From positions 4,898,001-4,962,000 of the forward strand of contig NC_133105.1 in NCBI RefSeq assembly GCF_022965805.1: a stretch of DNA of 64,000 nt. The letters run 5' to 3'. This DNA is from Primulina eburnea (taxonomy: Eukaryota; Streptophyta; Magnoliopsida; Lamiales; Gesneriaceae). The notes beneath the pieces were generated by a model. It saw nothing but the letters and a program-made list of their open reading frames with translations, did not search any database and had not been told where the DNA came from. The position numbers were made by a program, and so were the translations under genes. Numbering within the stretch: the first letter of the stretch is position 1; each line of letters opens with the position of its first letter. Shown here piece by piece: positions 25,437 to 36,808 of this stretch.

Positions 25437-27397
25437 TGTTAGAGTAGATGTCCTACAAGTCAACTGTTAACTAGGGATTTTATTGACTCAAGTGTAATAA
25501 ACAATCTTTATTTTAATATAATTCATTATTTCATGGTTTGTTAAATCTTTATCTGTATACTCATGTTATCAAACATAGATAAAGACCTTGATCATACTTT
25601 AATACAAATGAATCGTAATTCGATGTTGAAACTCGTTTGTAAATACTGTATGATCTAAATTCGTTCCTAGTCGATTCAGCCGCCTAAAACATGGATAAAG
25701 GTCGCTTGAGCTTGAGACTAGCATCTGTGATGTTGTGTACTGCGTTTCTTGGTAAGGGCATGGAGATGTCCAAACATGCAGATGGGTAGTCATATGATGA
25801 TTATACCGAACAACCCTCCCTCGGACTTTCCAAGTGGTTCTCATACATCGAGAGGATAAGTCCGTGGTTATGATTGTATACCATTAGTCCTTATGACCCG
25901 AGACAACTCTGAGGCTCTATATGCTAGGGCTGTGCTTTGACTCGTTTACCGGCTCCAGGAGAGTCATCAGGTGGCGAGGTTGGGTACAGTCGCGACACAT
26001 ATAGGAGCCAGTGCATTGTAGTCGGGGATTCACCGCTCACCTACGGGTGTGGATATCCTATGTGATCTGATGTAATAATAGTGCATGGAATCTCTGGCCA
26101 GAGTATGAGATGTACGTTGGAGAAGGAGTTCTCCAATAGTACACGCGATGCCACTATTATATGTAACACATAGTTATCGAATTAATATGCAACCCTCGAT
26201 GAACCAATGGTTGCAGATTCGATCGGGATATATGAGATGAAGGGACCGTACTGTACGTTAATCATAATCGACTGGTTCTTGCAGGCACTATCAGTGATAC
26301 CTAGGGGATCATGGGGCGATGCTACTAGACGCTCCTACCATGATCCGATGGGTGCAATCAGAAATGAGTTCTGACATTCTTGATCAAGGTGTTGATGAAT
26401 AGAATGGGGCTAACTAGGGTAAGCCCGAATAAGAATAAATGTTATTCTGAATCACAAGGAGTTGTGAACCCACGGCTAGCTGTATCCCTGAACCATTGAG
26501 GGTCACACAAGTACTGGATTGTTTGTTCCCGTAGAGAGAATAAATTCAAGAAGTTGAATTTATATTATATAGTAAATTCAAGGAGTTGAATTTATGATAA
26601 ATAAATTTTGAGAGAATAAATTCAAGTAGTTGAATTTATAAAATGTGATAATTTAATTTATTAAACTCAAATGTTGGGTTTATTAAATATTAAATTTTGG
26701 AGGTGATAAAAATTCAAATAGTTGAATTTATAATTTAAATAATAAATTCAAATGTTGAATTTATACTGTATTTAATTTATTAAGCTCAAAAGTTGAGTTG
26801 ATTAATTAATAAATTAAATATGGTGGGTATTATGTTTAATGGGCTTGTAGGAGTACAAGTCCAACATAATAAATAATTAAAGTTTTAATGGACTTTGATT
26901 AAATTAATTAAACTAGTTGGACTAGCTCAATTAATTAAATCAAACCCATTAATGTTAATTATGTAATTAGGGTTTAATTAATTATAAATAATACATATAA
27001 AGACAAAACCCTAGCCCACCCACCTCACAACCTCACGTCCAAAGTGAGAAATTCGGCCACCTTGATTTATGGTTAGGGTTTGAGCCGTCTCTCAATTTTT
27101 CTCTCCTATGCAAAAGTTCTTCTAAATTTCTAGTGCAATTTAGAAGAGGAACAAATCTTCTAGTCGTGGACCTAATTAGAAGAATCGAAGAAAGTTCGTA
27201 GGGAATCATCAAGAGCTAATCCGTTCATACCGGATCAGTTGGAGCCAAGTGATTTAATTCACAAAGGTATAATTTTCAACTCCCTATGAATGTTTTGTTA
27301 AAATCATACGAGCGTCCAAACAAATTTTGATTGTCAAAATAAATAAAAATTTAAAAACTTCCGCTGCGTTTGGGCGTGTAGAAAACCGGATCCATCA
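25437..27397 (+). repeat. 5' LTR of copia element 1
   Basis: 1,961 bp, bounded by TG...CA and adjoining the primer site on the right. tataaata at about 26983 and catataaaga at about 26994 are candidate promoter boxes, placing the U3/R border near 27020. An array of seven short hairpins occupies 26540-26805. The minus-strand open frame inside is identical in both LTRs and is not a known protein. Confidence 0.97.
26540..26805 (+). repeat. Array of seven hairpins in LTR U3
   Basis: The motif ataaattcaa, 3-4 bases, then ttgaatttat recurs as perfect or near-perfect palindromes at about 26540-26563, 26573-26594, 26616-26639, 26659-26683, 26709-26729, 26742-26764 and 26779-26804. The same array lies 7,374 bases downstream in the 3' LTR. 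Confidence 0.9.
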
Positions 27398-27398
27398 G

Positions 27399-27410
27399 TG
27401 GTATCAGAGC
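27399..27410 (+). other. Primer binding site of copia element 1
   Basis: tggtatcagagc, complementary to the 3' end of plant initiator tRNA-Met, begins two bases after the 5' LTR. Confidence 0.95.
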
Positions 27411-27540
27411 CAGGTTTTCTGAATCGTATGGTTTTAAATCATATTGAATAATTTGTTTTTAACCACACAAGAAAATTTTCAGAAATATTGATGCACCATA
27501 AAAATTAAATTTTTCGGAAAAACAAAAAAAAAAAAAAAAA

Positions 27541-27860
27541 AAAAAAATTTCGCGATCTGCCCGGAACTGTTCCGGGCAGACCCCGCGCAGGGCTGCGCGC
27601 GCAGCGCGCAGCGCCCTGCGCGCAGGAACGCGCAGCGCGCGCGCGCAGCGTGCGCGCGCAGAGCGGCGCAGCGTGCGGAACGTCCGCACGCTGTGCGCCG
27701 CCCCGCGCGGCGCACAACGCGGCGCAGCGTGCGGAGCGTCCGCACGCTGCGCGCGGCGTTGCGCGCACCTGTGCGCGCCTGCGCGCACAGGTTGCTGCCA
27801 CTGCCCGAAACGTTCGGGCAGCGGGCGGGCAGCGGGGGCGACGACCCGGGATCGTCTCGG
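27541..27860 (+). repeat. Extremely GC-rich hairpin-rich leader block
   Basis: This 320-base block is almost entirely G and C inside an AT-rich element and follows a long A-run (27525-27547). It is built from inverted repeats. ctgcccggaac and gttccgggcag are separated by one base. cagcgtgcgga and tccgcacgctg are separated by three bases and occur twice (about 27668 and 27725). acctgtgcgcg pairs with cgcgcacaggt, and ctgcccgaa pairs with ttcgggcag. In RNA it should form a chain of stable stem-loops between the primer site and gag. Ala/Arg-rich frames on both strands are composition artefacts. Confidence 0.9.
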
Positions 27861-29345
27861 GAAGCGTGCAAAATTGATGGGCTTGAATTGTTTGGGCCCG
27901 GGGTGCAATTTTCTGATTTTTCAAAATTATGGGGAAAATTGATATTTTTGAAATTGATTCAATTTTTTATTTTGGAAAATTAATTTTTGGAAAATTAATA
28001 ATTTTCTTGTAAAATAAATAATTAGAATATGATTTTAATTATTTATGGTAAAAATGAGTTTTATAAGAAATCAATTATTATTGATTTAATTGGAAATTAA
28101 ATAAAAGAGTTTATTTAATTTATTAAATTCTTTAATAATTGTGGTGGTTAGTGATAAAATTATTAGATATATGATTTATCAATTAATTAAATTGTTTAAT
28201 TAAATTGATGTTAATATTTGATATTAAATGCATGAAGGATGATCGAGAGCCTTGACCAATGTGTTAGGTGTATGTTAGGATATTTTACTGTTTTTATTCA
28301 ATTTTATAATATTTGATATTATTAAAGTGGGCCTGGTTTATGGCCCGTTCCCACCCCCATGAGATGTATCCCTTATGTGCCATGGCTATTCAAATGTAAT
28401 AATTAGAGATAGTGGGAGATCAAGACTGGAAGATGGTGGGCCCGATGATCAAGATGAAGACATGTAAAATATTGGAAGCTTTTGTAATAAGTTGCATTTG
28501 CATCCCTGCATTCACCTAGGTTTGGACCTGGATCCATGTATGGCTCACATGGATCTATTAGTGTTGGCAATCGATCATCCTTATTTATTGTTGAATGTCA
28601 TATTATGATATATGTGATATATAGTAGTATGCATGTATGTATATTATTATATAATATAGTTGCATGAATCCGGCAAACATACAAACTCGTGGCACGCGAT
28701 TTTCAAATAAAATGATGAGACAAATTTTTTTAATTAAAATCCCTCATTTTGAATATGATTCAAAATTTATATCAAACCGAATAAGTAAAAATTAAAAGAG
28801 TTTAATTTTTCCTTGCCTTCCATCAACCGTGGTTGCATGTTGATCGCTACCCGCGGACAGTGTCTGGCTCATATTATTGGGGAGGCCTGTACGCCGGAAA
28901 GCTGTGACTTCCACCGGACATATGATGTGAATTGAGTGGAACTCCCATGACTTCGGCTCATATTATTGGGGGAACTCATGGCGACCGTCCACTACAATTC
29001 AATATTGATGGGTTGGTTTGACACGTGAAAATAAACGGCGTCATATTATTGGGTCCTTATTAAACGTGAGGCAAAACACGCGGAGGTTGCATAGGGATGC
29101 AATTGGACTCTACCTTTTAGAAATTATAATTGGCTGATATTATTCGGGATTATAATTGGCTAATTGGACTCTACGTGCCTACTAAGGAAATACGATTTCC
29201 CTTTTTCATCAGAGGGTGGTGGAAATGTCAAAATAGTGGGAGGGAGATTTATAAAATAAAATCCATATTTTATATCTTAAAATTATTTTAAAATAATCAG
29301 CAACCATTATTCTGTTTCCGTATCAGTATATTTTCGATTTCGTCA
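27861..29345 (+). other. Non-coding leader of copia element 1 with four direct repeats
   Basis: About 1.5 kb without a useful open frame. ggctcatattattgggg or a close variant occurs at 28866, 28955, 29036 and 29132, spaced 80-96 bases. Before that the sequence is AT-rich with a purine-rich stretch near 28390-28450. Confidence 0.75.
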
Positions 29346-30110
29346 CATAATCAATTTTTTTATTAACAAGCTAATCGAATCTAATTTTCAAGACTGGTTG
29401 GGAAAATTGTTCTGAATTCAGAGAAAATAGCATACACACTAATGTCAGTCTTGTTGAACTGACAAAGCATGCAAGATGGTAGGACCATAGTATGCAAGCT
29501 AAAGTGTAACATGCTCGCTTCTGTGTCAAATGAACTGTAGGGAAAGTTAGAGGAAATGTTGAATGCTGCTGACATTCGAATGCATGTGCAAGAGTTGCAT
29601 GGTGCATGAAACTCGTATAGTGATGCACACCACTTTTAAAAGCTCATGACTACACGAATGCAAGACTGGGCTTTGGCCCATGAGCTTTGTGTACATGTGA
29701 CTGAGCTTATTAAGTATGTGGTGGGCATGGAATATGTGATTCCTAATGAGTTACTAGATAACATCAATTTGTTGTCTTTATCTTCCTCATTTGACGGGGT
29801 TATGGTGAACTTTAATTTGAATAAGATAGATGATAGCCTTGAAGAGCTAGTCAATACACTTATAACTTATGAGATCACCATAAAACATGGAATTGTTGTT
29901 TTTCTTATGGCCCTCTCGTCAGACGAAAATGGCCCACAAGGTAAGGGAAAGAAATGTTCTGCCCCTCACAAGAAAAACAATCCCAATAAGAAGCAAACTC
30001 TGAAAGACACTTAAAAGGCCTACAAAGCCCGATAAGTTAGAACATATTTATTTCACTGCAAGAAGTCCGGACATAAGAAATTATATGCGCCAGAAATGTT
30101 CTGGAAATGA
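29346..30110 (+). pseudogene. Copia gag remnant
   Basis: Translated in shifting frames this segment resembles copia gag (UBN2-type): a damaged start near 29380 (NFQDWL), then an open piece at 29646-30014 with VGMEYVIPNELLDNI, FNLNKIDDSLEELVNTL and a basic tail. Stops lie at about 29410, 29620 and 30012. A degenerate zinc-knuckle (FHCKKSGHKKL) follows near 30045 with the last cysteine lost. Capsid function is not expected. Confidence 0.85.
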
Positions 30111-30113
30111 TAA

Positions 30114-31060
30114 GTGAATGTCCAAGTAAACATAATTTCAACAACAAACAAAAGAAAGTTAGATGATCCAAATCCCACACAAATATGGCACGCTAGACTA
30201 TGTCACATTTCTCAAAGAAAGATGCACAAACTAGTGGGAGAAGGCATGTTTGACTTGTCAGACATAAATTCTCTACCTGCTTGTAAGTCCTGTCTAAAAG
30301 GAAAATTGACCAAGACTCCATTCGATGGAAATGTGGAACGTGCGCATGGTCTACTGGATTTGATCCAAACAGACATTTGTGGCATGCTAAGTGTTAGCAC
30401 AAAATATGGGCAATCCTACTTCGTTATCCTTTCTGATGACCATTCGAAGTATGGATATGTTTATGAAACACAAATCTGAAGCATTTGAATGGTTCAAAGA
30501 ATTCAGATCTGAAGTAGAAAAATCAGCTAGAAAGAAGTATTAAGGCATTTCGATCTGATCGAAGTGAAGAATACTTGAGTGCTGAATTTTTGGGTTATCT
30601 AAAAGAGAATGTGATTCTCACAGTGGACTCCACCAGCAACACCACAATTGAACGGTGTTTCTGAATATTGTAAGCAAACCTTGTTTGACATGGTTCGATC
30701 AATGATGAGATTCACTGAATTGCCTATATCGTTTTGGGGCTTTGCGCTTGAAACTGCGGCAATGTTGTTGAATAATGCCTATACTAGAGCAGTGGATAAA
30801 ACACCATATGAGATATGGATGGGAAAAACTCCCAAATATTCTTATGAGATAATATGGAGATGTCTTGCTTACGTGAACCAGACAGTGGGAGACAAATTGG
30901 ATAGTAGATCCACTTTGTGTTACTTTGTAGGATATCCAAAGAATTCTGTTGGGTATTAATTATATCATCCCAATGAAGCAAAAGTGTTTGTTTCAAGAAA
31001 TGCCACCTTTTTGGAAAAGGAATTTCTATTAGATAGAAAAAGGCAAGATGATAGAACTTG
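30114..31060 (+). pseudogene. Copia pre-integrase and integrase remnant
   Basis: IWHARLCHISQRKMHKLV and the CKSCLKGKLTKTPF zinc-binding region are intact at 30180-30320, followed by an integrase start. A frameshift occurs near 30465 and more disruptions near 30540-30640. A further open piece at 30648-30959 carries FDMVRSMMRF and FWGFALETAAMLLNNAYTRA and ends at a stop (30957). The aspartic protease with its D-S/T-G-A motif, expected between gag and this region, is not found. Confidence 0.88.
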
Positions 31061-31227
31061 AATAAATTCAAGATACTCCCTCAACTATAGTAGTTGAACC
31101 TAATCTCCAACAACCAGTAGTTGAAGTACAAGCTCCTAGGAGGTCTTATAGTGTTATTAGACCACCTGCTAGATATATGCTTCTTCATGAATAAGACCAT
31201 GATGAGTCTTTTGTTGGATATGATCCA

Positions 31228-31907
31228 ATGAACTTTAAGGAAGTAATATCTGATACTGATTCAACCAAATGGCTTGAAGCCATGCAGTCAAAAATGGACT
31301 CTATATATTCAAACCAAGTCTGGACATTGGTGGATCAACCTGAGGGAATCGTTCCTATATGGTTCAAATGGATCTACAAAAGAAAGCTTGGGGCGGATGG
31401 GAAGGTAGAGACCTTCAAAGCAAGGCTGGTTGCAAAAGATATACTCAAAGGCAAGGAGTTGACTATGAGAAAATTTTTCACCAATTGCTATGTTTAAGTC
31501 CATTAGATTACTACTAGCCATAGCATCATGGTATGACTATGAGATATGGCAAATGGATGTAAAGACTGCATTCCTCAATGGAGACATCAAAAAGGAAATT
31601 TATATGTCTCAACCTGAGGGATACACATCAGTAGGAAGTGAGCATAAGGTATGCAAACTTCAGAGATCAATATATGGTCTCAAGCAGGAGTCAAGGAGTT
31701 GGAACCTCAGATTTGATAGCACTATCAAAGGGTTTGATTTTGCTAAGAATCCTGAGGAACCGTCTGTACAAGAAAATTAGTGGGAGTGTAGTGACATTCC
31801 TAGTACTTTATGTTGATGACATCCAGCTCATTGGGAATGATGTAGGATTACTGCAATCAACTAAAGTATGGTTAGCAAGTAAAATTCTCCATGAAAGACA
31901 TGGGTGA
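31228..31907 (+). pseudogene. Copia reverse transcriptase remnant
   Basis: Three overlapping frames (31228-31497, 31490-31780, 31638-31907) together give a copia reverse transcriptase: FKWIYKRKLGADGKVE, WQMDVKTAFLNGDI and the catalytic YVDD at about 31809. Frameshifts lie near 31450-31495 and 31720-31790. No single uninterrupted product can be made. Confidence 0.92.
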
Positions 31908-32796
31908 AACATCCTACGTATTGGGAATACAAATCTATAGAGATAGATCAAAGAGGATACTCGGACTCACCCAAGCCACCTATATCGATACCATTATTAA
32001 ACGATTCTCTATGGAAGAGTCCAAGAGAAGATACTTACCAATGTGTCATGGTATTACTCTATCTAAAGCTATGTGTCCCAAAACTGATGAAGAGATAGAG
32101 ATGATGACACGTATTCCATATGCGTCAGCCATTGGTAGTATCATGTATGGTATGATATCGACACGTCCTGATGTTGCTTACTCTTTGAGTGTTACAAGCA
32201 GATATCAGGCGAACCCTGGTCCAATGCATTGGAAGGCCGTGAAAGATATTCTTAAGTACTTGAGAAGGACTAAGAACTTGTTCATGGTCTATGGGGGTGG
32301 AGAATTAAAATTGGAAGGCTACACTGATTCTAGCTTCCAATGTGATGTAGATGATTCGAAATCGACCTCTGGTTTTGTATTCATGCTTATTGGTGCGGCT
32401 GTCTCTTGGAAAAGTTCCAAGCAAGACACCGTTGCGGATTCCACCACTGAAGCTGAGTACATTGCTGCATCTGCTGCAGCGAAAGAGGCAGTTTGGATGA
32501 GGAATTTTGTCCAAGAGTTGGGCGTTATTCCTAATGGAGTTGATCCAGTCCCGGTGTACTGCGACAACACTGGTGCCGTTGCGCAAGCAAAGGAACCAAG
32601 GTCTCATCAGCGATCCAAACATGTACTGAGGAAATTCCACATCATCCGGGAGATTGTGGGAAGGGGAGACATATCAGTCGAAAGAGTCCCCTCTGCAGAT
32701 AACGTTGCCGATCCACTTACGAAGCCCTTGCCAGGACCATTGTTTGAGAAGCATCGCGAAGCAATGGGATTAAAGTTTATGGGTAGTTGGCTCTAG
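31891..32796 (+). pseudogene. Copia RNase H and connection region
   Basis: The longest intact piece (about 300 residues). It has the reverse transcriptase end (ETSYVLGIQIYRDRS), the RNase H first aspartate in LEGYTDSSFQ, and the second region DSTTEAEYIAASAAAKEA. It ends with LTKPLPGPLFEKHREAMGL at a TAG just before the purine tract. This part alone looks undamaged, but upstream breaks separate it from gag-pol. Confidence 0.93.
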
Positions 32797-32800
32797 GGCA

Positions 32801-32810
32801 AGTGGGAGAT
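32801..32810 (+). other. Polypurine tract of copia element 1
   Basis: agtgggagat abuts the TG of the 3' LTR and would prime plus-strand DNA. Confidence 0.9.
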
Positions 32811-34771
32811 TGTTAGAGTAGATGCCCTACAAGTCAACTGTTGACTAGGGATTTTATTGACTCAAGTGTAATAAACAATCTTTATTTTAATATAATTCAT
32901 TATTTCATGGTTTGTTAAATCTTTATCTGTATACTCATGTTATCAAACATAGATAAAGACCTTGATCATACTTTAATACAAATGAATCGTAATTCGATGT
33001 TGAAACTCGTTTGTAAATACTGTATGATCTAAATTCGTTCCTAGTCGATTCAGCCGCCTAAAACATGGATAAAGGTCGCTTGAGCTTGAGACTAGCATCT
33101 GTGATGTTGTGTACTGCGTTTCTTGGTAAGGGCATGGAGATGTCCAAACATGCAGATGGGTAGTCATATGATGATTATACCGAACAACCCTCCCTCGGAC
33201 TTTCCAAGTGGTTCTCATACATCGAGAGGATAAGTCCGTGGTTATGATTGTATACCATTAGTCCTTATGACCCGAGACAACTCTGAGGCTCTATATGCTA
33301 GGGCTGTGCTTTGACTCGTTTACCGGCTCCAGGAGAGTCATCAGGTGGCGAGGTTGGGTACAGTCGCGACACATATAGGAGCCAGTGCATTGTAGTCGGG
33401 GATTCACCGCTCACCTACGGGTGTGGATATCCTATGTGATCTGATGTAATAATAGTGCATGGAATCTCTGGCCAGAGTATGAGATGTACGTTGGAGAAGG
33501 AGTTCTCCAATAGTATACGCGATGCCACTATTATATGTAACACATAGTTATCGAATTAATATGCAACCCTCGATGAACCAATGGTTGCAGATTCGATCGG
33601 GATATATGAGATGAAGGGACCGTACTGTACGTTAATCATAATCGACTGGTTCTTGCAGGCACTATCAGTGATACCTAGGGGATCATGGGGCGATGCTACT
33701 AGACGCTCCTACCATGATCCGATGGGTGCAATCAGAAATGAGTTCTGACATTCTTGATCAAGGTGTTGATGAATAGAATGGGGCTAACTAGGGTAAGCCC
33801 GAATAAGAATAAATGTTATTCTGAATCACAAGGAGTTGTGAACCCACGGCTAGCTGTATCCCTGAACCATTGAGGGTCACACAAGTACTGGATTGTTTGT
33901 TCCCGTAGAGAGAATAAATTCAAGAAGTTGAATTTATATTATATAGTAAATTCAAGGAGTTGAATTTATGATAAATAAATTTTGAGAGAATAAATTCAAG
34001 TAGTTGAATTTATAAAATGTGATAATTTAATTTATTAAACTCAAATGTTGGGTTTATTAAATATTAAATTTTGGAGGTGATAAAAATTCAAATAGTTGAA
34101 TTTATAATTTAAATAATAAATTCAAATGTTGAATTTATACTGTATTTAATTTATTAAGCTCAAAAGTTGAGTTGATTAATTAATAAATTAAATATGGTGG
34201 GTATTATGTTTAATGGGCTTGTAGGAGTACAAGTCCAACATAATAAATAATTAAAGTTTTAATGGGCTTTGATTAAATTAATTAAACTAGTTGGACTAGC
34301 TCAATTAATTAAATCAAACCCATTAATGTTAATTATGTAATTAGGGTTTAATTAATTATAAATAATACATATAAAGACAAAACCCTAGCCCACCCACCTC
34401 ACAACCTCACGTCCAAAGTGAGAAATTCGGCCACCTTGATTTATGGTTAGGGTTTGAGCCGTCTCTCAATTTTTCTCTCCTATGCAAAAGTTCTTCTAAA
34501 TTTCTAGTGCAATTTAGAAGAGGAACAAATCTTCTAGTCGTGGACCTAATTAGAAGAATCGAAGAAAGTTCGTAGGGAATCATCAAGAGCTAATCCGTTC
34601 ATACCGGATCAGTTGGAGCCAAGTGATTTAATTCACAAAGGTATAATTTTCAACTCCCTATGAATGTTTTGTTAAAATCATACGAGCGTCCAAACAAATT
34701 TTGATTGTCAAAATAAATAAAAATTTAAAAACTTCCGCTGCGTTTGGGCGTGTAGAAAACCGGATCCATCA
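32811..34771 (+). repeat. 3' LTR of copia element 1
   Basis: 1,961 bp, the same length as the 5' LTR and nearly identical. It is followed by the TAAAT duplication at 34772-34776. Confidence 0.97.
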
Positions 34772-35736
34772 TAAATGTTTACATACTCTAATAACTCAGA
34801 CACTCATCCAAGCTAAGAATGTCAAAATCAGAGCCGTCCCACCAATGCGACACAGTTCAACCAGAAAATAATCAGGTTTGGGTTTGAAATTTTTGGATTC
34901 GGGTTAGATCGTGTTGGACCCGATAGCTGACTAGAAAAAAAATGATCGAGTTGGGTTGGGTTCGAATTGACATGAAAATTTTAATTTTAAAAAATAATAA
35001 TTAACAAATATTATTTATATTTTTATATATTGTATGTCTGAAAAATAATTATTATATATTTATATAATAAATTTTTATAATTTAATATTTATCTTGTACA
35101 ATTTTTTATTTTTAAAACAATTGTTTATTTAATTTAGGTAAATATACTTTATTTTTCTACAATTAGATTTTTAAATTTAAATCACACATATATAAGAGAG
35201 ATTTTGTTATTGTGTGTTTAAATTAAAATATTATTATTATTTACAATTTTATTTAAATTTTTTAAAAAAAAATTGGGTTCGTCAGGTTGATTGAGTTAGT
35301 CGGATTCGTGTTCGGGTATATATATGTGTGTGTGTGTGTGCGCGCGCGAATCCACTTAATGAATGTACAATTATGAAATATTTCATCATATTTAATAGGC
35401 GAGTGACACTTCAACGGTATTCACATAGATGTGCATATTGGGTATGCAATATATCAAAACTGTGTGTGTGTGCGGTTTTGCTATATTAGGTGAAAGGAAT
35501 ATTTTATTCATAATTAATTTTTATCCTTTGTTTAAATTGAAAAACAAGAGTTTTGACTAATTTGACTTGATAATGAGATTTAGATAATTCAATTTTGATA
35601 TTTATCCTACATGATTTGGTATTTACCCATAAGATATAATAGCTTAGATTTGAATATAGTTTTATTCTTAATAAACTCTTTTTTTCTATGTTTGTATGAT
35701 TTTGTTCTTATAGAAAGATAATTAAGTCATCAAGAT

Positions 35737-35740
<4 letters not shown>

Positions 35741-35806
<66 letters not shown>
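35741..35806. repeat. (TA)n microsatellite
   Basis: A pure TA tract of about 65 bases in intergenic DNA. Confidence 0.97.
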
Positions 35807-35809
<3 letters not shown>

Positions 35810-36576
35810 GAATATTGAAGGAAGAACAAAAGACTTTGGTAGGGAAGTTTATGCTGCTGCTAGAGTTTTTCTTTGAACATACACGACGGTCAGAGTTGGA
35901 GATAATTTTAGTGCTGAAGAATTTGAGTGATCGACTCACGTTTATGTCGTGTTGCTGATTGGTGTTGAAGATACGTGCAGAACAACACTGACACATAGTT
36001 TTAATCGAAGAGTGTTCTTCAATTGTTTTTTTAAGCAACTTTTGTTTATGCATCTAGTTTTAATTTTTGTTTTTTTTTATGCATTTTATTTTCTTGGAGT
36101 GTTAAGAAATTTGATTTTGTTATCCTCACTAGTATTATTTTGGTGTAATAGATAACACATTTTTCTAGTGAATTTTTATCACGAGGCATTACACAAGTAT
36201 TTGTACTTGTCCATAATTTAAATATGGTATTTATTTATTCAAGTTATACTTGTGTGTTAAATAATTATTTTCTGTTGCATGTTGTGTGCTCCATATCAAC
36301 ATAATAAAATTATATATATATACACACACACACGTGTAGCTCACCTAGATGTAAGAATAACTTGAACGAATTAATAGTGAGATGGAAGATCGTAATAACT
36401 TGATTAGGCAAATAAAAACTAATGATGGAAAGACATATCACCACACATTAATTAATATATAGATACCGATTTTATACCCACCACTGGATATATATATATA
36501 TATATATAGCTTGTATGCTTTTACATACAAATATTGGTGACGTTAATATAGACAAGTCCAAATTGGAAGTCATTCA

Positions 36577-36808
36577 TTTCGTGGAATGTGCATTAATCAG
36601 TCTGTTAAGAAATCATTTTTTAAAAATTAAAATGGTTACTGCGTTGTACCTTGTTTTTGACTTGTCATCTGCATGGATATATGGTATATATTTCGTGGAA
36701 TGTGCATTAATCAGTCTGTTAAGAAATCATTTTTTAAAAACTAAAATGGTTATTGCGTTGTACCTTGCAACGTTTGTATTTGACTTGCCATCTGCATTAT
36801 ATTATTTT
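36577..36808. repeat. 114-bp tandem duplication
   Basis: tttcgtggaatgtgcattaa begins both copies, at 36577 and 36691. The copies stay alike through gttaagaaatcatttttta and gcgttgtacct to gacttg[tc]catctgcat. They differ by a few substitutions and a short insertion in copy 2. Confidence 0.92.

Larger units (their letters stand above)
25437..34771 (+). mobile_element. Complete Ty1-copia LTR retrotransposon, coding-defective
   Basis: This 9,335-bp insertion has 1,961-bp LTRs starting TGTTAG and ending CATCA, TAAAT target duplications, a tRNA-Met-type primer site, a purine tract, and copia-order domains (gag, integrase, reverse transcriptase, RNase H). Hand comparison of the LTRs found about four differences, all transitions (for example 25451 T vs 32825 C, and gttaact vs gttgact shortly after), so identity is about 99.8%. 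This indicates a recent insertion. Despite this, gag-pol has several stops and frameshifts and no protease motif. The element can therefore only have moved with proteins supplied in trans, unless the damage came after insertion. Five open-frame pieces are listed separately. Confidence 0.97.

Noticed and set aside
25599..25844. 81-codon minus-strand frame, repeated at 32973-33218
   Set aside because: It is identical only because it lies in both LTRs. It is antisense to the element and matches no known protein.
26540..26805. Regularly spaced palindromes reminiscent of a CRISPR array
   Set aside because: The units drift in sequence, have no unique spacers of constant length, and lie in the LTR of a plant retrotransposon.
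27459..27983. Overlapping Ala/Arg-rich open frames on both strands of the GC-rich block
   Set aside because: Stop codons are absent simply because the DNA is nearly all G and C. All frames look alike in composition, and none begins in a sensible context or matches a family.
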